A DNA stretch of 64,000 nt from Brucella sp. 21LCYQ03 (GTDB taxonomy: Bacteria > Pseudomonadota > Alphaproteobacteria > Rhizobiales > Rhizobiaceae): positions 271,705-335,704 of the forward strand of contig NZ_JAMJWE010000003.1 in NCBI RefSeq assembly GCF_023554105.1, in the 5' to 3' direction. How positions within the stretch are numbered: the stretch's first letter is position 1; each line of letters opens with the position of its first letter. The position numbers and the translations under genes are program-made. Positions 1-9,712 of the stretch are shown one piece after another. Below the pieces are notes generated by a model. It was given only the letters and a program-made list of their open reading frames with translations, was not told where the DNA came from and did not search any database.

Positions 1-762
1 CTCGAAACTGTGAACGTCATAGCCATTGCCGGTGCGAATATCTGGAAAGGAAGTCATGCGATGCCTCAAACGTTTGTCGGCCATTTCGATATCTTTGGCC
101 CATGTCAGTTTGGTATTGTCTGCCGAACCTTCGATGATTTGCACTGCAAGTCCATAGGCTTCTGCAATCGACGCATCATCGGTGAAATCCGAGCGTCCGC
201 TGAGATATGCTTTTTCGTGTGCATCGAGGATTGGTGCGAAAGGAAAGGCCTGCGGTGTTTGCGCTGCAAAAAGACCAGCGCGCGGGACCGTCATTTTGAC
301 TGTGCCGTCGCTTGCTGACTGTTTCAGCGTGTCGGACACGGCGAGCGCTGGGAGTACGCCTTCCTGCGGTGTCAGATTGTCGAATATGCGGGCAAGCAGT
401 TCCTGCTCGATAAATGGGCGCACGCCATCATGGATAAGCACATAGTCAGGAGCGTCTTTGTTGAGCGCCAGCAATCCAAGTCGGGTGGATTCCTGCCGTG
501 TCGGGCCGCCGGTGACGATGCGCACATTTTCATAATGGTCGGTAATGGCCTTATCGTATAGCACTGTATCATCGGCATGGATGACAACGATAATTTCAAC
601 AATCTCAGGACACTGCGCAAAAGCCCTCAGCGTGCGTGAAAGCACGGCTTCGCCGCCGATCCGCCGATATTGCTTCGGACCTTCGGTGCTTTGTCCTGCA
701 CGTTCGCCACGTCCTGCGGCTACGATGACTGCTGCTGCCCGTAAAATATCGGTCGCCTTCAT
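1..762 (-). CDS. ispDF: Bifunctional IspD/IspF (MEP cytidylyltransferase / MECDP synthase), 3' part outside window
   Basis: Enzyme of the non-mevalonate (MEP) isoprenoid pathway in the cytosol. The 254 codons present cover the whole IspD cytidylyltransferase domain: the CTP-binding loop [10 protein letters not shown] near the N-terminus, [16 protein letters not shown] and SDTLKQ. The last visible residues, [11 protein letters not shown], are the opening of an IspF domain, whose Asp and His of DVH bind metal. The gene is therefore the fused ispDF form usual in alphaproteobacteria and continues past base 1. The ATG at 762 gives MKATDIL and places the nucleotide-binding loop at the normal distance. 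It is divergent from dusB. I am confident of the family; the C-terminal half cannot be seen. Confidence 0.93.
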   Translation of the reverse strand, partial: MKATDILRAAAVIVAAGRGERAGQSTEGPKQYRRIGGEAVLSRTLRAFAQCPEIVEIIVVIHADDTVLYDKAITDHYENVRIVTGGPTRQESTRLGLLALNKDAPDYVLIHDGVRPFIEQELLARIFDNLTPQEGVLPALAVSDTLKQSASDGTVKMTVPRAGLFAAQTPQAFPFAPILDAHEKAYLSGRSDFTDDASIAEAYGLAVQIIEGSADNTKLTWAKDIEMADKRLRHRMTSFPDIRTGNGYDVHSFE

Positions 763-884
763 AAGAGATTCAAATTGCTATTTGCCGAATAACGCCTTGC
801 GTAAATAATTGCCATACCGCAATCAATTTATCATTATCCGCACGTGCTTTTCCTTGCGTTCACCGCATCAAATGATTAAACTGT

Positions 885-1916
885 GTGCTAATTGCATCAT
901 GCACATCAAATGAGCATCTTTTGGTCGCCAATCTTGAACAGCCTTTAAGCATAAGCAACGTGGTCGTTCCTAACCGCGTTTTTCTAGCTCCTATGTCGGG
1001 TGTTTCCGATCTTCCATTTCGCAAGCGCGCTGCCGAAGCGGGCGCTGGTATGGTTGTTTCTGAAATGGTTGCGAGTGCCGAGCTTTGCAATCGTCATAAG
1101 GAAAGCATGTTGCGCCTGTCCGGCGAGGGGCTTGGCACGCATGTCGTGCAGCTTGCAGGCCGCGAAGCGCACTGGATGGGCGAAGCTGCCATTATTGCCG
1201 AAGGCGAAGGTACCGATATTATCGACATCAATATGGGTTGTCCTGCAAAGAAGGTGACGGGCGGCTATTCCGGTTCAGCGCTTATGCGCGATCTTGATCA
1301 TGCGATGACTTTAGTTGAGGCAACGGTAAATGCTGTCAAAGTTCCGGTTACGCTGAAAATGCGTCTCGGCTGGGATGAAAACAGCATTAATGCGCCGGAA
1401 CTTGCAAAGCGTGCCGAAGATGCGGGCATTGCGATGGTGACGGTTCATGGACGCACACGCTGCCAGTTTTATGAAGGCACAGCCGACTGGGACGCCATTC
1501 ATGCGGTGCGTGATGTTGTGAAAATCCCACTGGTTGCCAATGGTGATGTGTCGTCACGCGAGGATTCGGAAGAATTGTTGCGCCGCTCTGGTGCTGACGC
1601 CGTGATGGTTGGCCGCGCTTCCTATGGTCAGCCCTGGCTTGCGGGCTTGATTGCAGGCAGTGATTTCGCACCGCGAACAGCTGATCGCATTCTTTCTTAT
1701 ATTATAAGACATTACGAAGATATGCTCGACCATTATGGCAGCAAGACGGGTATCCGCCATTCGAGAAAACATCTCGGCTGGTATCTGGATCGCCATGCGG
1801 GTGAAGCATTCTCTCAGGCAGATAAGGCTGAAATCATGACGCTCACTGATCCTGAAGCGGTTATCGCGGCGCTAACCCGCGTTTTTCTGCGTGATGCAGA
1901 CAGAAAGGTCGCATGA
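885..1916 (+). CDS. dusB: tRNA-dihydrouridine synthase DusB (NifR3)
   Basis: FMN-dependent reduction of a uridine in the tRNA D-loop. The TIM-barrel shows LAPMSGVSD near the N-terminus, the catalytic Cys119 in NMGCPAKKV, and the [11 protein letters not shown] loop. The length, 343 residues, is normal. The start is unsure: the longest reading begins at GTG 885, but TTG 921 (LVANLEQPL) would also give a complete enzyme, and neither has a strong ribosome site. The stop codon overlaps the ntrB start (ATGATGG), so dusB is the first gene of the dusB-ntrB-ntrC operon, the usual nifR3-ntrBC order of alphaproteobacteria. Confidence 0.93.
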   Translation: MLIASCTSNEHLLVANLEQPLSISNVVVPNRVFLAPMSGVSDLPFRKRAAEAGAGMVVSEMVASAELCNRHKESMLRLSGEGLGTHVVQLAGREAHWMGEAAIIAEGEGTDIIDINMGCPAKKVTGGYSGSALMRDLDHAMTLVEATVNAVKVPVTLKMRLGWDENSINAPELAKRAEDAGIAMVTVHGRTRCQFYEGTADWDAIHAVRDVVKIPLVANGDVSSREDSEELLRRSGADAVMVGRASYGQPWLAGLIAGSDFAPRTADRILSYIIRHYEDMLDHYGSKTGIRHSRKHLGWYLDRHAGEAFSQADKAEIMTLTDPEAVIAALTRVFLRDADRKVA

Positions 1917-3043
1917 TGGGCGGTAGAGGTGAAGCGAACGGCATTCCAGCAATCATACTGGATGCGATCAATCAGCCTGTGATTATGGTGAGTGCCGACA
2001 ATCACATCGTTTACGCCAATATGGATGCTGAACAGTTTTTCCGCTCTGGCTCGTCTATTCTGGCGCGCAATCGTCTTGAATCGTTTCTGCCTTTTGGCAG
2101 TCCATTGCTGGCTCTTGTCGATCAGGTCCGCACGGCTCAGGTCCCGGTTAATGAATATCGCGTTGATATTTCGTCGCCTAAGATTGGTGCCGAACGCATT
2201 GTCGATCTTTATGTGGCACCTGTTATCGAAACGCCGGGCGCTGTGGTTATTCTGTTTAAGGAAAAGACCATGGCGGAGAAGATCGACCGCCAGATGACCC
2301 ATCGCGGCGCTGCTCGCTCGGTTACGGGGCTTGCTTCGATGCTTGCGCATGAAATCAAGAACCCGCTTTCAGGCATTCGCGGTGCCGCCCAATTGCTCGA
2401 ACAGGTGGTTGGCGATGAAGATCGTGCATTGGCACGGCTGATCACTGATGAAACTGATCGGATTGTGAAGCTCGTTGATCGCATGGAAGTATTTTCCGAT
2501 GAGCGTCCCATCGAGCGCACAGCGGTCAATATTTATTCGGTACTTGATCATGTGAAGACATTGGCGCGCAACGGTTTTGCGCGGAATATCCGCTTTGTTG
2601 AGGAATACGACCCATCGCTACCGCCGGTTTATGCCAATCGCGATCAGCTTGTGCAGGTTTTCCTTAATCTGGTGAAGAATGCTGCCGAAGCGATCGGTGA
2701 CCGTGAGGGTGCCGAGATAACGCTATCAACCGCTTATCGTCCGGGTATCCGCTTACAGGTTCCAGGTGCAAGCGACCGCGTGGCTCTGCCACTGGAATTC
2801 TGCGTGCATGATAATGGTCCGGGAGTACCGGAGGATATGCTGCCGCATTTGTTTGATCCGTTTGTGACGACCAAGACCAATGGATCTGGTCTGGGACTGG
2901 CACTGGTTGCCAAGATTATTGGTGATCATGGCGGCGTGATTGAGTGCGACAGCCACCCATCGCGCACCACATTCCGCATTTTGATGCCGCAGTGGAAGAG
3001 TTCAGCTGAAAATATGTCTGCAAAGACAGGAGATAACGCATGA
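1913..3043 (+). CDS. ntrB: Nitrogen regulation sensor kinase NtrB
   Basis: Cytosolic histidine kinase/phosphatase that sets the phosphorylation state of NtrC in response to PII proteins. Order of domains in 376 residues: N-terminal PAS (about 12-120), dimerisation/H-box with His146 in [13 protein letters not shown], then HATPase with the N box [17 protein letters not shown] and GSGLGLALV. There are no membrane segments, as expected for NtrB. It overlaps dusB by four bases and ntrC by four (ATGA), so the three genes should be translationally coupled. No separate promoter is visible for ntrB. Confidence 0.95.
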   Translation: MMGGRGEANGIPAIILDAINQPVIMVSADNHIVYANMDAEQFFRSGSSILARNRLESFLPFGSPLLALVDQVRTAQVPVNEYRVDISSPKIGAERIVDLYVAPVIETPGAVVILFKEKTMAEKIDRQMTHRGAARSVTGLASMLAHEIKNPLSGIRGAAQLLEQVVGDEDRALARLITDETDRIVKLVDRMEVFSDERPIERTAVNIYSVLDHVKTLARNGFARNIRFVEEYDPSLPPVYANRDQLVQVFLNLVKNAAEAIGDREGAEITLSTAYRPGIRLQVPGASDRVALPLEFCVHDNGPGVPEDMLPHLFDPFVTTKTNGSGLGLALVAKIIGDHGGVIECDSHPSRTTFRILMPQWKSSAENMSAKTGDNA

Positions 3044-4509
3044 TTGCCGGACGTCCGACAGGTACGATTCTCGTTGCCGATGATGATGCTGCTATTCGCA
3101 CTGTGCTTAATCAGGCATTGTCGCGTGCAGGCTATGATGTGCGGGTTACATCCAATGGTGCATCACTCTGGCGCTGGATAGCTGCCGGCGATGGTGATCT
3201 GGTGATTACCGACGTTAATATGCCGGATGAGAATGCATTTGATCTGCTTCCCCGTATCAAGAAGATGCGTCCCGATCTGCCAATTGTTGTTATGAGCGCG
3301 CAAAATACGTTTATGACCGCGATCCGCGCTTCGGAAGCCGGTGCTTATGAATATCTGCCAAAGCCGTTTGATCTGACAGAACTGATCAATATTGTTGGTC
3401 GTGCGCTGTCTGAGCCAAAGCATAAGCCCGCTGCGGTTTTGCCGGATGAGCAGGCTGAGAATATGCCGCTGGTCGGTCGTTCGCCTGCGATGCAGGAAAT
3501 CTATCGCGTGCTGGCGCGTATGATGCAGACAGACCTCACCATGATGGTCACGGGTGAGTCGGGAACGGGTAAGGAACTCGTAGCGCGCGCACTGCATGAA
3601 TATGGTCGCCGCCGCAAAGGACCGTTCGTCGCCATCAATATGGCCGCTATTCCGCGTGACCTGATTGAATCCGAATTGTTTGGCCATGAAAAAGGTGCCT
3701 TTACCGGCGCACAGAACCGTTCAAGCGGACGCTTTGAGCAAGCCAATGGTGGCACGCTTTTTCTGGATGAAATCGGCGATATGCCGATGGAAGCGCAGAC
3801 GCGCTTGTTACGTGTGTTGCAGCAGGGCGAATATATGACGGTCGGTGGACGTACACCGATCAAGACCGATGTGCGGATTGTTGCTGCAACCAATAAGGAT
3901 TTGCGCCAGCTCATTGCGCAGGGGCTGTTCCGCGAAGATCTGTATTATCGTCTGAATGTCGTGCCTCTGCGACTGCCGCCGCTTCGCGAACGCAGCGAAG
4001 ACGTACCTGATCTGGTTCGACACTTTTTCAAGCGCGCTGCTGAAGAAGGTCTGCCTGAAAAACGTATCACTGCCACGGGCTTTGATATGATGCGTCGTTA
4101 TCCATGGCCGGGCAATGTGCGTGAGCTCGAAAACCTTGTGCGCAGGCTTTCAGCACTTTACCCGCAAGACGAGATTTCGCCTGAGATCATCGAAGCCGAG
4201 CTGAAATCTGAGCTTTCAAAGCCCGATGCCCCTGTGGTTGTGACGGGTGATCTCGAAAACATCACCATTTCGCAGGTGGTGGAGCAGAACATGCAGCGTT
4301 ATTTCGGCTCGTTCGGTTCTGATCTTCCGCCGCCCGGTCTTTATCATCGCGTTCTGGCAGAACTGGAATATCCGCTCATCCTCGCATGTTTGACAGCTAC
4401 GCGCGGCAATCAAATCAAGGCTGCAGAAATTCTGGGCCTTAACCGTAATACGCTGCGTAAGAAGATCAGAGAACTCGGTGTGAATATCTATCGGGGTGCA
4501 AAGCAGTAG
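3040..4509 (+). CDS. ntrC: Nitrogen regulation response regulator NtrC (sigma-54 activator)
   Basis: Phosphorylated by NtrB, it activates sigma-54 promoters of nitrogen-assimilation genes. It has 489 residues in three domains: a receiver with phosphoacceptor Asp58 (ITDVNMPDE); an AAA+ domain with Walker A GESGTGKE, the sigma-54 contact loop GAFTGA intact inside [11 protein letters not shown], and Walker [12 protein letters not shown]; and a Fis-type helix-turn-helix ending in [16 protein letters not shown]. The intact GAFTGA is worth contrasting with NtrX downstream, which lacks it. It is the last gene of the dusB-ntrBC operon; 108 bases separate it from the preferred ntrY start. Confidence 0.96.
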   Translation: MIAGRPTGTILVADDDAAIRTVLNQALSRAGYDVRVTSNGASLWRWIAAGDGDLVITDVNMPDENAFDLLPRIKKMRPDLPIVVMSAQNTFMTAIRASEAGAYEYLPKPFDLTELINIVGRALSEPKHKPAAVLPDEQAENMPLVGRSPAMQEIYRVLARMMQTDLTMMVTGESGTGKELVARALHEYGRRRKGPFVAINMAAIPRDLIESELFGHEKGAFTGAQNRSSGRFEQANGGTLFLDEIGDMPMEAQTRLLRVLQQGEYMTVGGRTPIKTDVRIVAATNKDLRQLIAQGLFREDLYYRLNVVPLRLPPLRERSEDVPDLVRHFFKRAAEEGLPEKRITATGFDMMRRYPWPGNVRELENLVRRLSALYPQDEISPEIIEAELKSELSKPDAPVVVTGDLENITISQVVEQNMQRYFGSFGSDLPPPGLYHRVLAELEYPLILACLTATRGNQIKAAEILGLNRNTLRKKIRELGVNIYRGAKQ

Positions 4510-4533
4510 AAAATGAGCAGAAAGCCGCTCACA

Positions 4534-4545
4534 GTTTCGCGAAAC
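4534..4545. repeat. 12-bp perfect palindrome GTTTCGCGAAAC before ntrY
   Basis: GTTTCGCGAAAC is perfectly symmetrical and lies in the ntrC-ntrY gap, directly upstream of CCTATTTAAG, which could serve as a -10 region. It may be an operator or part of a stem. No factor can be assigned from the sequence. Confidence 0.4.
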
Positions 4546-4562
4546 CCTATTTAAGCTGTAAA

Positions 4563-4611
4563 CAATCGTTGCATTTTCGCCACAATGCGTTGCATAGATG
4601 CAACGCTATTG
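4563..4611 (+). promoter_or_regulatory. Three CAA-N3/N4/N5-TTG boxes, likely NtrX autoregulatory sites
   Basis: Seen directly: CAA-TCG-TTG at 4563-4571, CAA-TGCG-TTG at 4583-4592 and CAA-CGCTA-TTG at 4601-4611, with starts 20 and 18 bp apart, so they face the same side of the helix. The last two share a 9+9 bp palindrome, GCGTTGCAT-AG-ATGCAACGC (4587-4606). As I recall, Brucella NtrX binds CAA-N3-5-TTG in the ntrY promoter; that is family knowledge, not shown here. The cluster argues that ntrYX has its own promoter and that translation starts downstream of it. Confidence 0.6.
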
Positions 4612-4617
4612 GGTAAC

Positions 4618-6900
4618 ATGGTTAACATGAATACAGCGAATCTGACGACCGATATGGATAAGGTAGGGCGACCATCGCGCGGCGGTGAGGGGCGCAGGCT
4701 TCTTGCGTTGCCCGGTATCATTACCGTTATTCTGGCGCTGATTACTGCTTCGCTGTCGTTTTGCATTCTCATTGGTATTACGCCGATCACGCCTGACCGT
4801 GCGGTGACGCTTGCGCTGGTCATTATCAATGTTGCGCTAATTGTCTTTTTGATCCTGCTCATTTGCCGCGAGATTTATCGCATTATATCCGCGCGTAGAT
4901 CTGGAAAAGCTGCATCGCGCCTACATGTGCGTATCGTTGCGCTGTTCTCACTGATCGCTGCAGTGCCAGCAATTGTGGTGGCAATCGTTGCCTCGGTCAC
5001 ACTCAATCTCGGGCTAGATCGCTGGTTTGATACCAACACACGCGATATTGTGAGTTCTTCACAGAGTTTGACGACTGCCTATATCAAAGAGACAGCGCTG
5101 AATCTGCAAAGCACATCGTTTTCGATGCTTCAGGAACTGGATGCGCAGCGCACCGTTTACAGTCTCGATAGAGGTGGCTTTATTCGCTACATGACGCTTC
5201 AGGCTGGCGGTCGCGGTTTGCTGGGCGCATTTTTGGTGCGCGAAAATGGCGATGTGGTTGTTAAAAGCGAAACGGGCGTTGAAACGCGTCTTCCTCCTCC
5301 AACCGAAGATGCTTTGAGAACAGCTGTTGATGGAAGGCCAGTTATTATACCGCCGGGCAATAGTAATTTTGTTGGCGCAGTCATCAAAATGCGTGAGATA
5401 CCGGACCTTTACCTCTACACGGTACGGCAGGTTGATCCGCAGATTTTGGAATCAATGCGCCTGATGGAGGCCAATACACAGCGCTATCAGGAGATGGATG
5501 CGAACCGCATACCAACCCAGATTGCCTTTGCGCTGCTCTATTTCGGTCTGACGCTGATTGTTCTTCTGTCTGCCATTTGGACCGGTATAGCGGTGGCTGA
5601 CCGTCTTGTTCGCCCAATCCGACTTTTGATCGGTGCGGCTGACGATGTTGCTGCCGGTAATCTCAATATTTCTGTACCTGTACGCGCATCTGACGGCGAC
5701 GTTGGCGCATTGTCGGATACGTTCAACAACATGGTTGCTGAGTTGAATAGTCAGCGCAACGAGCTTTTGTCAGCGAAAGATCAGATTGATGAACGTCGCC
5801 GCTTTTCTGAGGCGGTTCTTTCTGGCGTCAATGCGGGTGTTATCGGTATTGAGACTGATGGTTCAATTTCGATCCTTAATCGCTCGGCTGAACATATGTT
5901 CGGAGTTAGTTCACACGATGCAATCGGTAAAAGCTTGAGCAGTATTGCGCCAGAAATTGGACAAGCTTTTGAAGTTGCACGCACAACCGATCGTGCGATG
6001 CACCGTGAACAAGTCAGCATGACGCGTAATGGTGTTGCACGAACCTTTAACGTGCAGGTGACCGTCGAAGATTCAGAATCTGACGATCACTCCTATGTCG
6101 TTACCGTTGATGATATTACTGATCTGGTTCAGGCGCAGCGTTCTTCGGCGTGGGCGGATGTTGCGCGTCGTATTGCGCATGAGATCAAAAACCCGCTGAC
6201 GCCGATCCAGCTTTCTGCAGAACGTATTCGCCGTCGCTACGGCAAGGTGATCGTTGAAGATCGCGAAGTGTTCGATCAGTGTACGGATACAATTATTCGT
6301 CAGGTCGGTGATATTGGTCGCATGGTGGATGAGTTCTCAGCCTTTGCGCGTATGCCTAAGCCGGAGATGAAGGCGATGGATATGCGTGAGGCGCTGCGTG
6401 AAGCTTCGTTCCTCATCGAAGTAAGCCGACAAGATATTAAGTTTACCAATGAATATGGCTCGGAAAAGCTAATCGGTTCTTTCGATAGTCGTCTGCTCGG
6501 CCAGGCTTTTGGCAATATCATTAAGAATGCCAGCGAGGCGATTGATGCCGTTCCGAAAGAAGAGCGTGGTGATGGGCATATTCTTGTTCGCGCCCGCAAA
6601 GACGACGGACATCTGGTGGTGGAAGTGATTGATAACGGCAAAGGCTTGCCGGGCGATGATCGTCAGAAGCTCTTGGAGCCTTATATGACGACGCGCGAAA
6701 AGGGCACTGGCCTTGGCCTCGCGATAGTTCGCAAAATCGTGGAGGACCACGGCGGACAGTTGGAGTTGCATGATGCGCCAGCAGATTTCCACGGTGGACG
6801 TGGCGCAATGATACGTATGATCTTTCCTGAGGTTTCCACCGGCTCTGCTGGTGCGGAAGAGGGAAATCCCGGAAACGAGATAGTTGGACAGGTGAACTGA
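4618..6900 (+). CDS. ntrY: Membrane sensor histidine kinase NtrY
   Basis: Sensor of the NtrY-NtrX pair, linked in Brucella to low oxygen and denitrification (family knowledge). About 760 residues: several N-terminal membrane helices, an extracytoplasmic segment, another helix near residue 310-330 (FALLYFGLTLIVLLSAIW), HAMP, PAS, H-box with His521 ([16 protein letters not shown]), and HATPase (NIIKNASEAI, DNGKGLPG, GTGLGLAIV). The open frame extends to ATG 4585, but that would put the NtrX-type boxes inside the coding sequence, so I prefer ATG 4618 (MVNMNTANL) or ATG 4627. It sits one base before ntrX, and the pair is surely cotranscribed. Confidence 0.93.
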   Translation: MVNMNTANLTTDMDKVGRPSRGGEGRRLLALPGIITVILALITASLSFCILIGITPITPDRAVTLALVIINVALIVFLILLICREIYRIISARRSGKAASRLHVRIVALFSLIAAVPAIVVAIVASVTLNLGLDRWFDTNTRDIVSSSQSLTTAYIKETALNLQSTSFSMLQELDAQRTVYSLDRGGFIRYMTLQAGGRGLLGAFLVRENGDVVVKSETGVETRLPPPTEDALRTAVDGRPVIIPPGNSNFVGAVIKMREIPDLYLYTVRQVDPQILESMRLMEANTQRYQEMDANRIPTQIAFALLYFGLTLIVLLSAIWTGIAVADRLVRPIRLLIGAADDVAAGNLNISVPVRASDGDVGALSDTFNNMVAELNSQRNELLSAKDQIDERRRFSEAVLSGVNAGVIGIETDGSISILNRSAEHMFGVSSHDAIGKSLSSIAPEIGQAFEVARTTDRAMHREQVSMTRNGVARTFNVQVTVEDSESDDHSYVVTVDDITDLVQAQRSSAWADVARRIAHEIKNPLTPIQLSAERIRRRYGKVIVEDREVFDQCTDTIIRQVGDIGRMVDEFSAFARMPKPEMKAMDMREALREASFLIEVSRQDIKFTNEYGSEKLIGSFDSRLLGQAFGNIIKNASEAIDAVPKEERGDGHILVRARKDDGHLVVEVIDNGKGLPGDDRQKLLEPYMTTREKGTGLGLAIVRKIVEDHGGQLELHDAPADFHGGRGAMIRMIFPEVSTGSAGAEEGNPGNEIVGQVN

Positions 6901-6901
6901 T

Positions 6902-8263
6902 ATGGCAGCCGATATTCTTGTTGTTGATGACGAAGTGGATATTCGGGAACTTGTTGCAGGTATCCTGAGCGACGAAGGGTATGAGACGCGCACGGCCTTT
7001 GATGCTGACAGCGCGCTTGCTGCGATTGATGATCGTGTGCCACGCCTTGTCTTTCTTGATATCTGGTTACAGGGCAGCCGTCTTGATGGTCTTGCACTGC
7101 TTGATGAAATCAAGAAGCAGCACCCTGATCTGCCCGTCGTGATGATTTCTGGGCACGGCAATGTTGAAACGGCTGTTTCGGCAATCCGTCGCGGTGCCTA
7201 TGATTTTATCGAAAAGCCGTTCAAGGCAGATCGCCTCATTTTGGTTGCTGAGCGTGCGCTGGAAACATCCAAGCTGAAACGGGAAGTTTCCAACCTGCGC
7301 AAGCGCGGTGGCAACAGCATGGAGCTGATTGGCGCTTCGCTCGCAATCAACCAGCTGCGTCAGACGATTGAGCGTGTTGCGCCAACCAACAGCCGTATTA
7401 TGATTACCGGACCTTCGGGCGCGGGTAAGGAACTTGCAGCGCGTGCCATTCACGCACAGTCGGGTCGGGCCAACGGTCCATTCGTTACGGTCAATGCTGC
7501 AACCATTACGCCTGAGCGTATGGAGATCGAGCTTTTCGGCACGGAGATGGATGGTGGCGAGCGCAAAGTTGGTGCGCTTGAAGAAGCCCATGGTGGCATC
7601 CTTTATCTTGATGAAATTGCCGATATGCCACGTGAAACGCAGAACAAGATTTTGCGTGTGCTGGTTGATCAGCAGTTCGAACGTGTGGGTGGAACCAAGC
7701 GCGTCAAAGTTGATGTGCGCATTATTTCTTCGACTGCACAAAACCTTGAAGGCATGATTGCCGAAGGTACGTTCCGCGAAGATCTATTCCATCGCCTTTC
7801 CGTTGTGCCCGTGCATGTGCCAGCGCTTGCCTCGCGTCGTGAGGATATTCCATCGCTGGTCGAATATTTTATGACGCAGATTGCCGAGCAAGCGGGTATC
7901 AAGCCGCGCAAAATTGGTTCTGATGCAATGGCTGTTTTGCAATCACATAGCTGGCCGGGCAATATCCGTCAGCTGCGAAACAATGTGGAGCGCCTGATGA
8001 TTTTGGCGCGCGGCGACGATCCGGATGCGCCGGTAACAGCCGATCTTCTGCCAGCAGAAATTGGCGACACGCTGCCACGCGCGCCGACCGAATCCGATCA
8101 GCACATCATGGCTCTTCCTTTGCGTGAAGCACGTGAGCGCTTTGAAAAGGAATATTTGATTGCGCAGATTAATCGTTTTGGTGGCAATATCTCGCGTACA
8201 GCTGAGTTTGTTGGCATGGAGCGTTCGGCATTGCATCGCAAGCTAAAGTCGCTTGGCGTATAA
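6902..8263 (+). CDS. ntrX: Response regulator NtrX (NtrC family without GAFTGA)
   Basis: Partner of NtrY; 453 residues. Receiver domain with Asp53 in VFLDIWL, AAA+ domain with GPSGAGKE and ILYLDEIADM, and a Fis-type HTH (TAEFVGMERSALHRKLKSLGV). The stretch after ELFG that normally carries GAFTGA reads TEMDGGERKVGALEE, so the sigma-54 contact loop is missing and this protein should not act as a classical sigma-54 activator. That is a known trait of the NtrX family. Its start follows the ntrY stop by one base. trkA begins 33 bp downstream in the same direction and may be cotranscribed. Confidence 0.95.
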   Translation: MAADILVVDDEVDIRELVAGILSDEGYETRTAFDADSALAAIDDRVPRLVFLDIWLQGSRLDGLALLDEIKKQHPDLPVVMISGHGNVETAVSAIRRGAYDFIEKPFKADRLILVAERALETSKLKREVSNLRKRGGNSMELIGASLAINQLRQTIERVAPTNSRIMITGPSGAGKELAARAIHAQSGRANGPFVTVNAATITPERMEIELFGTEMDGGERKVGALEEAHGGILYLDEIADMPRETQNKILRVLVDQQFERVGGTKRVKVDVRIISSTAQNLEGMIAEGTFREDLFHRLSVVPVHVPALASRREDIPSLVEYFMTQIAEQAGIKPRKIGSDAMAVLQSHSWPGNIRQLRNNVERLMILARGDDPDAPVTADLLPAEIGDTLPRAPTESDQHIMALPLREARERFEKEYLIAQINRFGGNISRTAEFVGMERSALHRKLKSLGV

Positions 8264-8296
8264 CAGTTAAACAGGTTCAGGGCAGGCGGGACGATC

Positions 8297-9673
8297 ATGC
8301 GCGTAATCGTGTGCGGAGCAGGGCAGGTTGGCTACGGTATTTCCGAACGGCTTGCTGCCGAGGAAAACGATGTCTCCGTCATTGATACATCTGCGCGTCA
8401 CATTGAGATCGTGCGTGATACTCTGGATGTGCGCGGATTCGTTGGTCATGGCTCGCAGCCAGATGTTCTGGCTGCTGCTGGTGCTAACGAAGCCGACATG
8501 ATTATCGCGGTGACGCTATCTGACGAAGTCAATATGGTGGCTTGTCAGGTTGCACATTCGGTTTTCAATGTGCCGACCAAGATCGCCCGTATTCGCGCGC
8601 AGTCTTATCTGAAAGCTGAATATCAGGACTTGTTCCTGCGCGAAAACCTACCGATTGACGTGATTATTTCACCGGAGCTGGAAGTGGGCGAGGTGGTTTT
8701 GCGGCGTATCGCCTTGCAGGGCGCGACCGATGTTTTGCGCTTTGCGGATGATAAGATTATCGGACTTGCAATCGAGTGTCTGGAAGAATGCCCGGTTATC
8801 AATACTCCATTGAAACAGCTCTCCGACCTGTTTCCTGATCTTGCGGCAACAGTTGTGGGTGTTGTACGCAATGGCAGCCTGTTTATTCCGCGCTCAACCG
8901 ATCAATTGAACGCTGGTGATCTCGCTTATGTTGTGACAACCCGCGAACAGGTTCGCAGAACGTTGTCGTTGTTCGGGCACGAAAAGCCAGAGGCGCATCG
9001 CATTGTAATCGCGGGTGGTGGCAATATCGGCCTCTATGTTGCAAAGGCCATTGAAGAGCGCAAATGGCAGACGCGCATAAAGATGATCGAAAGTGAGCAT
9101 GAGCGCGCTTTCATGATCGCTGACCAGCTGAAACGTACGATGGTTTTACATGGCAGCGCTTTGGATCAGGCGCTTTTGCAGGAAGCGGATATTGAGGATG
9201 CTGATCTTTTTGTCGCTCTGACCAATCAGGATCAGGTGAATATTCTCTCAAGCATCATGGCAAAGCGGCTTGGGTGTAAGGCCAATATGGCGCTGATCAA
9301 CACGACCGGCTATCAAGATTTTACACACATGGTTGGGATCGATGCCTATATTGATCCGAAGGCTGTCACGGTCTCGAAGATATTGCAGCATGTGCGTCGC
9401 GGTCGTATCCGTGCTGTCTACAGCGTCTATCGCGATATGGCCGAGATTATTGAAGCGGAAGCGCTTGAGACGTCATCGCTGGTCGGTGCGCCTTTGCGTG
9501 ATCTCGATTTGCCGGAAGGCTTGCGCATCGGTGCGATTTATCGTGCAGGGCAGGTTATTCAGCCAAATGGTGATGTGCGTATTAAGCCGAAAGATCGTGT
9601 TGTAATATTCGCAACTGCTGATGCTATTAAACATGTGGAACAGATGTTCCGCGTTAGCCTCGAATTTTTCTGA
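8297..9673 (+). CDS. trkA: Trk potassium uptake regulatory protein TrkA
   Basis: Peripheral NAD-binding gating subunit of the TrkH/TrkG potassium channel. The 458 residues form two RCK repeats, each a Rossmann fold plus a C-terminal TrkA_C domain: the first dinucleotide loop is GAGQVGYGI near residue 6, the second GGGNIGLYVAKAI near residue 240. The acidic residue ending each Rossmann strand is present (VIDTS, MIESE). No TrkH partner gene is nearby. It follows ntrX in the common alphaproteobacterial ntrYX-trkA order. Its start codon is ATG 8297, with GGCGGGACG upstream as a modest ribosome site. Confidence 0.95.
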   Translation: MRVIVCGAGQVGYGISERLAAEENDVSVIDTSARHIEIVRDTLDVRGFVGHGSQPDVLAAAGANEADMIIAVTLSDEVNMVACQVAHSVFNVPTKIARIRAQSYLKAEYQDLFLRENLPIDVIISPELEVGEVVLRRIALQGATDVLRFADDKIIGLAIECLEECPVINTPLKQLSDLFPDLAATVVGVVRNGSLFIPRSTDQLNAGDLAYVVTTREQVRRTLSLFGHEKPEAHRIVIAGGGNIGLYVAKAIEERKWQTRIKMIESEHERAFMIADQLKRTMVLHGSALDQALLQEADIEDADLFVALTNQDQVNILSSIMAKRLGCKANMALINTTGYQDFTHMVGIDAYIDPKAVTVSKILQHVRRGRIRAVYSVYRDMAEIIEAEALETSSLVGAPLRDLDLPEGLRIGAIYRAGQVIQPNGDVRIKPKDRVVIFATADAIKHVEQMFRVSLEFF

Positions 9674-9712
9674 GTTTTTCAAAATGCCAACCTCTGTTAT
9701 CCGGTATCTCTG

